Assembly: GCA_038848185.1 (NCBI GenBank)
Contig: JAWCNV010000004.1
Span: 50,045 to 114,044 of the forward strand
Direction: 5' to 3'
Origin: JAAOZP01 sp038848185
GTDB taxonomy: Archaea > Thermoproteota > EX4484-205 > JAAOZP01
Length of the DNA: 64,000 nt
Made by a program: the position numbers and the translations under genes. The notes beneath the pieces were generated by a model. It made no database searches, was not told the DNA's origin, and saw nothing but the letters and a program-made list of their open reading frames with translations. Within the stretch, counting starts at the first letter, position 1, and the number at the start of each line of letters is the position of its first letter. This document shows, in pieces, positions 60,665 to 64,000 of the stretch.

Positions 60665-62373
60665 AACAATGGCAAAACTATTCCCTAATTATCGTGTTTC
60701 TGATGGCAGTACTTTTAAGAATGGTTCCGCCAATAAAGTATGGTCTGCCCTACGGGTTTGATATTTACGAGTTTATTTCGAGAGTATTTGTGCTGAACGA
60801 GGAGAGCTTTGTGCCGCTTCCTCACGGTCCGCTCTTCTACTATATTCAGCTAGTGATTCTCAAGGCTGTTGGCTACAACTCGTTTATCAAAATCCTGACT
60901 TTCCTCGAGCCTATTATCTTCTCCTTCTTTATTCTTCCACTTTACTTTGTTTCGAGACAGTTTAAAACTCTTGGGAATAGACCTGTTTACACCCTTCTCT
61001 ACGCTGCGACGGTAAATCTTCTTGTACACCAGGTAGGCGGCGTAATAATACCGGAGGGTCTTGGAATCCTGTTCTATGGAATGACAATATTCTTTGCGAT
61101 GAAGGCTATGATGGGGGATTGGCGATGGATGTTTCCGGCAATGTTCTCCGGGTTTCTGACTGCTATGAGCCACCATCTCTCGGTTTTCCAACTAATCCTG
61201 TTCTTCGCATCATTATTCCTCTCCTATTTCTACTATTATTTGAGACATGAGAAAACGAATAGAATTTTACACCTACTTATTCTGATTTTTGCAAACATCC
61301 TGCTTCTATTGGCCTCCTCAGTATCAGTATGGAGTTCAATGGGGGAAGAAGAAAACATGTTGAAGCTGCTTCTCATAATGGTTTTTGGAAACCGTTTTCT
61401 ACCTTTTCTATTAGTGGTCGGAGCAGTAATTTTTCCGATTATTACAATGGAGGTTGCAAAGTTTGTGAAAAGATATGAGAAGTTCACTTTCAAAAAGACA
61501 TTCATCTCAATACTGGTGGTCGGCCTAGTGATTCCGAGTATTTTAGCAATTATTTTTCGCCCTGATTCTCTACCAACCATCCTATGGTTCACTGTACCTA
61601 TTTCACTCGGCTTCCTGCCTTTTGCAATCCACGGGTTTATCCAATACTGTAAAAATGTTTCGCTTTACGATACAGTATTCTTCTTGGCTCCGCTCATGAT
61701 TTTTATGGTTGAATCCTCATTACTGCTTTCGCTAGAAGGTTATAGAACACTTATCTATAGGATACCTACTTTCGTAATATTCTTCGCAACCCCGCTTGCT
61801 GGGTATGGGCTAAGTTGCTACAGCAGTGAGTTAAACAGTGTTGAGAAAGAGTATTTAGCGGGGATGATCCTGTCTTACTTCATTCTCTCCTTGGCCTTCA
61901 CATCGTATCCTAAGCCGGAATTCGCATATGGCGTTAATGAATCTGTGAACTGGTCTGAAATAGCGCTTGCAGAAGATGCTTACAGCTATTCGTTGGCGTT
62001 CGACGCTGGAATAGATACAGATAACAGGCTTGGTGTTATCCTGATGTTCTTATCGCATAGGAAGGCATGTTGGATGGGAAACATAACTTCATGGTTCCTG
62101 CCCTCCAACTCATGGCTAGTAAACGTATCGCTTTCCGGAAAACCATACTATCCAAAGGAGGACATGTTAATACTGGTCTCCGACTCGATGAGGGAAATAT
62201 TTGGCGGGAAGGTTCTTAACCTTGTAACCAAGTCATCCGGGTCCCTCTCTGAAGATGTTATGGACTACCTTAACAATTCTCCGGGGGTAGATAGGCTGGG
62301 AGATGCCCATAATGGGGCCATATATCTGTTTTCTTGGAAAAAGTTAAATCAAAGTAACACGAGGCCTCCTTAA
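60640..62373 (+). CDS. GT-C-like multispanning membrane protein
   Basis: 577 residues with about 12 hydrophobic helices then a soluble end of about 130 residues. The first outer loop carries an acidic motif in YGFDIYEFISR at the position where STT3/PMT enzymes have D-x-D/E. VHQVGGVIIPEGLGILFYG and AMSHHLSVFQ fit a glycosyltransferase of the GT-C superfamily, probably using lipid-linked sugar donors, but no named family is certain. Ends 3 bp before the RAM-domain gene pair. Confidence 0.68.
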   Translation: MGSNLAKLKQWQNYSLIIVFLMAVLLRMVPPIKYGLPYGFDIYEFISRVFVLNEESFVPLPHGPLFYYIQLVILKAVGYNSFIKILTFLEPIIFSFFILPLYFVSRQFKTLGNRPVYTLLYAATVNLLVHQVGGVIIPEGLGILFYGMTIFFAMKAMMGDWRWMFPAMFSGFLTAMSHHLSVFQLILFFASLFLSYFYYYLRHEKTNRILHLLILIFANILLLLASSVSVWSSMGEEENMLKLLLIMVFGNRFLPFLLVVGAVIFPIITMEVAKFVKRYEKFTFKKTFISILVVGLVIPSILAIIFRPDSLPTILWFTVPISLGFLPFAIHGFIQYCKNVSLYDTVFFLAPLMIFMVESSLLLSLEGYRTLIYRIPTFVIFFATPLAGYGLSCYSSELNSVEKEYLAGMILSYFILSLAFTSYPKPEFAYGVNESVNWSEIALAEDAYSYSLAFDAGIDTDNRLGVILMFLSHRKACWMGNITSWFLPSNSWLVNVSLSGKPYYPKEDMLILVSDSMREIFGGKVLNLVTKSSGSLSEDVMDYLNNSPGVDRLGDAHNGAIYLFSWKKLNQSNTRPP

Positions 62374-62375
62374 CA

Positions 62376-62621
62376 ATGGTTAGGGCTGTGGTACTAGTAA
62401 GATGCAAAGCAGGAACGTATAAAGATGTTGTTAGAAGGCTTAGGGAGATGGAGAATGTTAAGCTTGTTTTTTCCAGCCTAGGTGCGTATGATGTTGTTTC
62501 CAAGATTGAGGCAGACAACCTTACTGAAATAGGTAGAGTGGTTAGAATGATAAGGTCTTTCAGAAACGTCGACACGACGGAAACCCTAGTTGAGGTTGAG
62601 GCTGGAGGTGCTTCCAAATGA
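62376..62621 (+). CDS. Stand-alone RAM-domain protein (first of tandem pair)
   Basis: 81 residues, RAM/AsnC ligand-binding fold without DNA-binding domain: AVVLVRCKAGTYKDVVRRL, LGAYDVVSKIEADN and TTETLVEVEAGG. Its stop overlaps the second gene's ATG by four bases. Similar to the single protein at 34676. Confidence 0.85.
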   Translation: MVRAVVLVRCKAGTYKDVVRRLREMENVKLVFSSLGAYDVVSKIEADNLTEIGRVVRMIRSFRNVDTTETLVEVEAGGASK

Positions 62622-62842
62622 CATACAGTTGCGTCCTGATTAACGTTGACGATGGAAAAGTAACCCAGGTTCTTGAAAAAATCAGGAAAATCGAAGGTGT
62701 TATTGATGCCTTTGAATGCTTCGGAAGATTTGATATCGTCATTCTCCTTCAGGCGAATGACATAGCTGAGTTAGCCCTGTTGACGGCAGAGATAAACTCG
62801 ATCGACGGTGTTGAGAAAACTGAGACCTTGGTTGCAAGCTAG
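62618..62842 (+). CDS. Stand-alone RAM-domain protein (second of tandem pair)
   Basis: 74 residues with the same fold: SCVLINVDDGKVTQVLEKI, FGRFDIVILLQANDIAELA and EKTETLV. Translationally coupled to its neighbour; the pair could form a hetero-oligomeric ligand sensor. Ends with a 4 bp overlap with convergent thiL. Confidence 0.85.
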   Translation: MTYSCVLINVDDGKVTQVLEKIRKIEGVIDAFECFGRFDIVILLQANDIAELALLTAEINSIDGVEKTETLVAS

Positions 62843-63822
62843 GAGCTACGGCGATTAAAGTGTTCCCATCCTCCTCTCAATACTTTAAGGGTCCTGCCGT
62901 CTTCTTGGCGGTACCATACTCCATGCTTACCTATAATTTTTCCCACAGGTATTAGAACTCCCCCAACGTGCTTAACCCTTCTAACCGCTTTCTCCCATTT
63001 TCTTCTTGGAATTACTGCTATAAGTTCAAACTCCTCGCCCCCGTAAAAAACCATTTGAAACGGTGTTGCTCCAACAATGCTCGAGGCTTCTTTAACCCCA
63101 TCGCTGATGGGGAGTTTCTCAACAAGTATTCCGTTACCAGTTCCCTGAATAAGGTTGTGTAACGATGCTGAAAGCCCATCGCTGGAATCTGTGCATGCTG
63201 ATGCAACACCGTTAAGAGCCATGCCCTCTCTAAGCCTTGCGACAGGTTTACATATTTTCTCTATAACCCTGCTCTTCACCTTGCTTGGTATTTTGTCGAG
63301 GTTTCTCATGAGCTTGAAGCCAACGTAGGTTTCTCCAAATAAACCGGTTACTGCAACAATGTCCCCGGGTCTTCCACCTGTTCTCGTGATGGGAGGCTTA
63401 TTCGCCAGTGATACTGTGACCACGCTAATTGTTACGCAGGGTGCCTCGTTAGTGTCCCCACCCATAATTGTTCCTCCGTAGAGGCTGATCGCATCTTCCC
63501 ATCCATTAGCAAGCTCCTGGAATCTTCTCCAGCCGAAGCCTTTTGGAAGCCCTATGATAAGGTAGTAGTAGGTTGGGGCAACTCCTTTAGAAGCCATGTC
63601 GCTAACACTCATCGTGAAACTCTTGGCAGCCATCTGCCTGATCGTCATGAAAGGGGGGACGTCTGTGGTTTCAACCAGCATGTCTCCTGAGAATACAAGG
63701 TGTTTTTTGTTGAGTACACATCCCCAAGCATCATCATAGGGTGAAAGAATATTGTCTTTCTGGGGGAACCGTTTTTTAATGAAATCTATTACAGCCCGCT
63801 CGCTGAAAACTCTATTTGCCAT
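62839..63822 (-). CDS. thiL: Thiamine-monophosphate kinase
   Basis: 327 residues. Makes thiamine diphosphate. PurM-like fold: FSGDMLVETTDVPPFMT, MSVSDMASKGVAPTYY, GGTIMGGDTNEAP, DSSDGLSASLHNL and FYGGEEFELIAVIP. The substrate-binding aspartates (YDDAW at residues 29-33, SGD, GGD, DSSDG) are present. No other thiamine gene is in the window. Confidence 0.94.
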   Translation of the reverse strand: MANRVFSERAVIDFIKKRFPQKDNILSPYDDAWGCVLNKKHLVFSGDMLVETTDVPPFMTIRQMAAKSFTMSVSDMASKGVAPTYYYLIIGLPKGFGWRRFQELANGWEDAISLYGGTIMGGDTNEAPCVTISVVTVSLANKPPITRTGGRPGDIVAVTGLFGETYVGFKLMRNLDKIPSKVKSRVIEKICKPVARLREGMALNGVASACTDSSDGLSASLHNLIQGTGNGILVEKLPISDGVKEASSIVGATPFQMVFYGGEEFELIAVIPRRKWEKAVRRVKHVGGVLIPVGKIIGKHGVWYRQEDGRTLKVLRGGWEHFNRRSS

Positions 63823-63914
63823 ATGCTCTGTTTTAAAGTAGTCTAATAGTTTAATCTTTATCCTTTTTTAAAGACGAAAACGTTTTAAACCTCTCCGGAA
63901 AAATGTCTAGATGA

Positions 63915-64000
63915 GCCTCGGTAACTCAGCCTGGTAGATATTAAAAATAGCTGAAAGTGGCAGCCTCGTAAGCTGTTAGCCGGGGGTTCAAATCCCCCCC
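63915..64000 (+). tRNA. tRNA-Thr (CGT) with a D-arm intron, 3' end outside window
   Basis: Acceptor 5' strand GCCTCGG (63915-63921), anticodon CGT at 63967-63969 in stem GCAGC/GCTGT, T-stem GGGGG/CCCCC with TTCAAAT loop; the 3' acceptor strand runs past base 64000. An 18-base AT-rich insert (about 63939-63956) interrupts the 3' strand of the D-stem; removal restores ACTC...GAGT. TATA-like TTTTAAACC at 63881-63889. Confidence 0.87.

Noticed and set aside
1..64000. CRISPR arrays, insertion sequences, prophage
   Set aside because: I looked for regularly spaced repeats, transposase motifs and phage structural genes and saw none.

Overview
The window is archaeal. The information-processing genes are all of archaeal/eukaryotic type: PCNA, both primase subunits, GINS, topoisomerase VI subunit A, TFS, TFE, RpoL, MBF1, aIF2-alpha, aRF1, Pelota, Nop10, NAC, the exosome subunit Csl4, archaeal SRP RNA and the oligosaccharyltransferase AglB. 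All six tRNA genes in the window carry introns, most at non-canonical places. That pattern is best known from Thermoproteales and related TACK lineages, so a TACK-type, probably thermophilic archaeon is my inference; I cannot name the genus. The sequence is a draft scaffold, probably from a metagenome or single cell, with five runs of N of 95-99 bases. Two runs are flanked by unmerged copies of the same 128-131 bp and two more close in frame with tiny overlaps, so four of the five gaps are scaffolding artefacts inside intact genes.

Layout. 1-3842: Hef helicase-nuclease (5' truncated by the window), thymidylate kinase and an HD phosphohydrolase. 3839-8042: UbiD-type decarboxylase and the two aconitase-X subunits (archaeal mevalonate route), then a degenerate RadB-like protein and CDP-archaeol synthase. 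8056-14520: membrane protein, zinc protein, type IA topoisomerase, AglB and a PAC2 protein. 14626-24907: a dense replication/transcription/translation block (Nop10, aIF2-alpha, S27e, L44e, GINS, PriS, PriL, PCNA, TFS, RpoL, Csl4, L10e, a SpoU methyltransferase, a DRG-like protein that has lost its GTPase motifs, a HemK-like methyltransferase and DUF655). 25197-27139: a two-gene SufC/SufB Fe-S assembly unit. 27278-31960: tRNA-Asp and an accessory stretch with unknown genes, gene remnants (including a piece of TATA-binding protein) and an AT-rich AAA_14/DUF4143 ATPase. 31961-41766: housekeeping genes again (aRF1, UMP kinase, NAC, MBF1, Trm56, TFE, GlmS, SRP RNA, Top6A, three tRNAs) and an unidentified structured element at 34174-34363.

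41867-55906 is rich in cell-surface and membrane genes: a 905-residue surface protein, an ABC-2 permease, Pelota, a DUF59 protein, a hexapeptide acyltransferase, a large membrane-anchored exoprotein, and a five-gene operon (51229-55148) of a small secreted glycine/aromatic-rich protein, a membrane-anchored exoprotein, an ABC-2 permease, a small membrane protein and an ABC ATPase. That operon is the best candidate here for an undescribed system; its layout recalls bacteriocin export/immunity operons. 55979-62373 holds tRNA-Gln and a probable glycan pathway: nucleotide-sugar dehydrogenase, DUF354 glycosyltransferase-like protein, polyprenyl-phosphate sugar-1-phosphate transferase and a GT-C-like multispanning protein, which together could feed AglB. 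The window ends with two stand-alone RAM-domain proteins, ThiL and a truncated tRNA-Thr gene.
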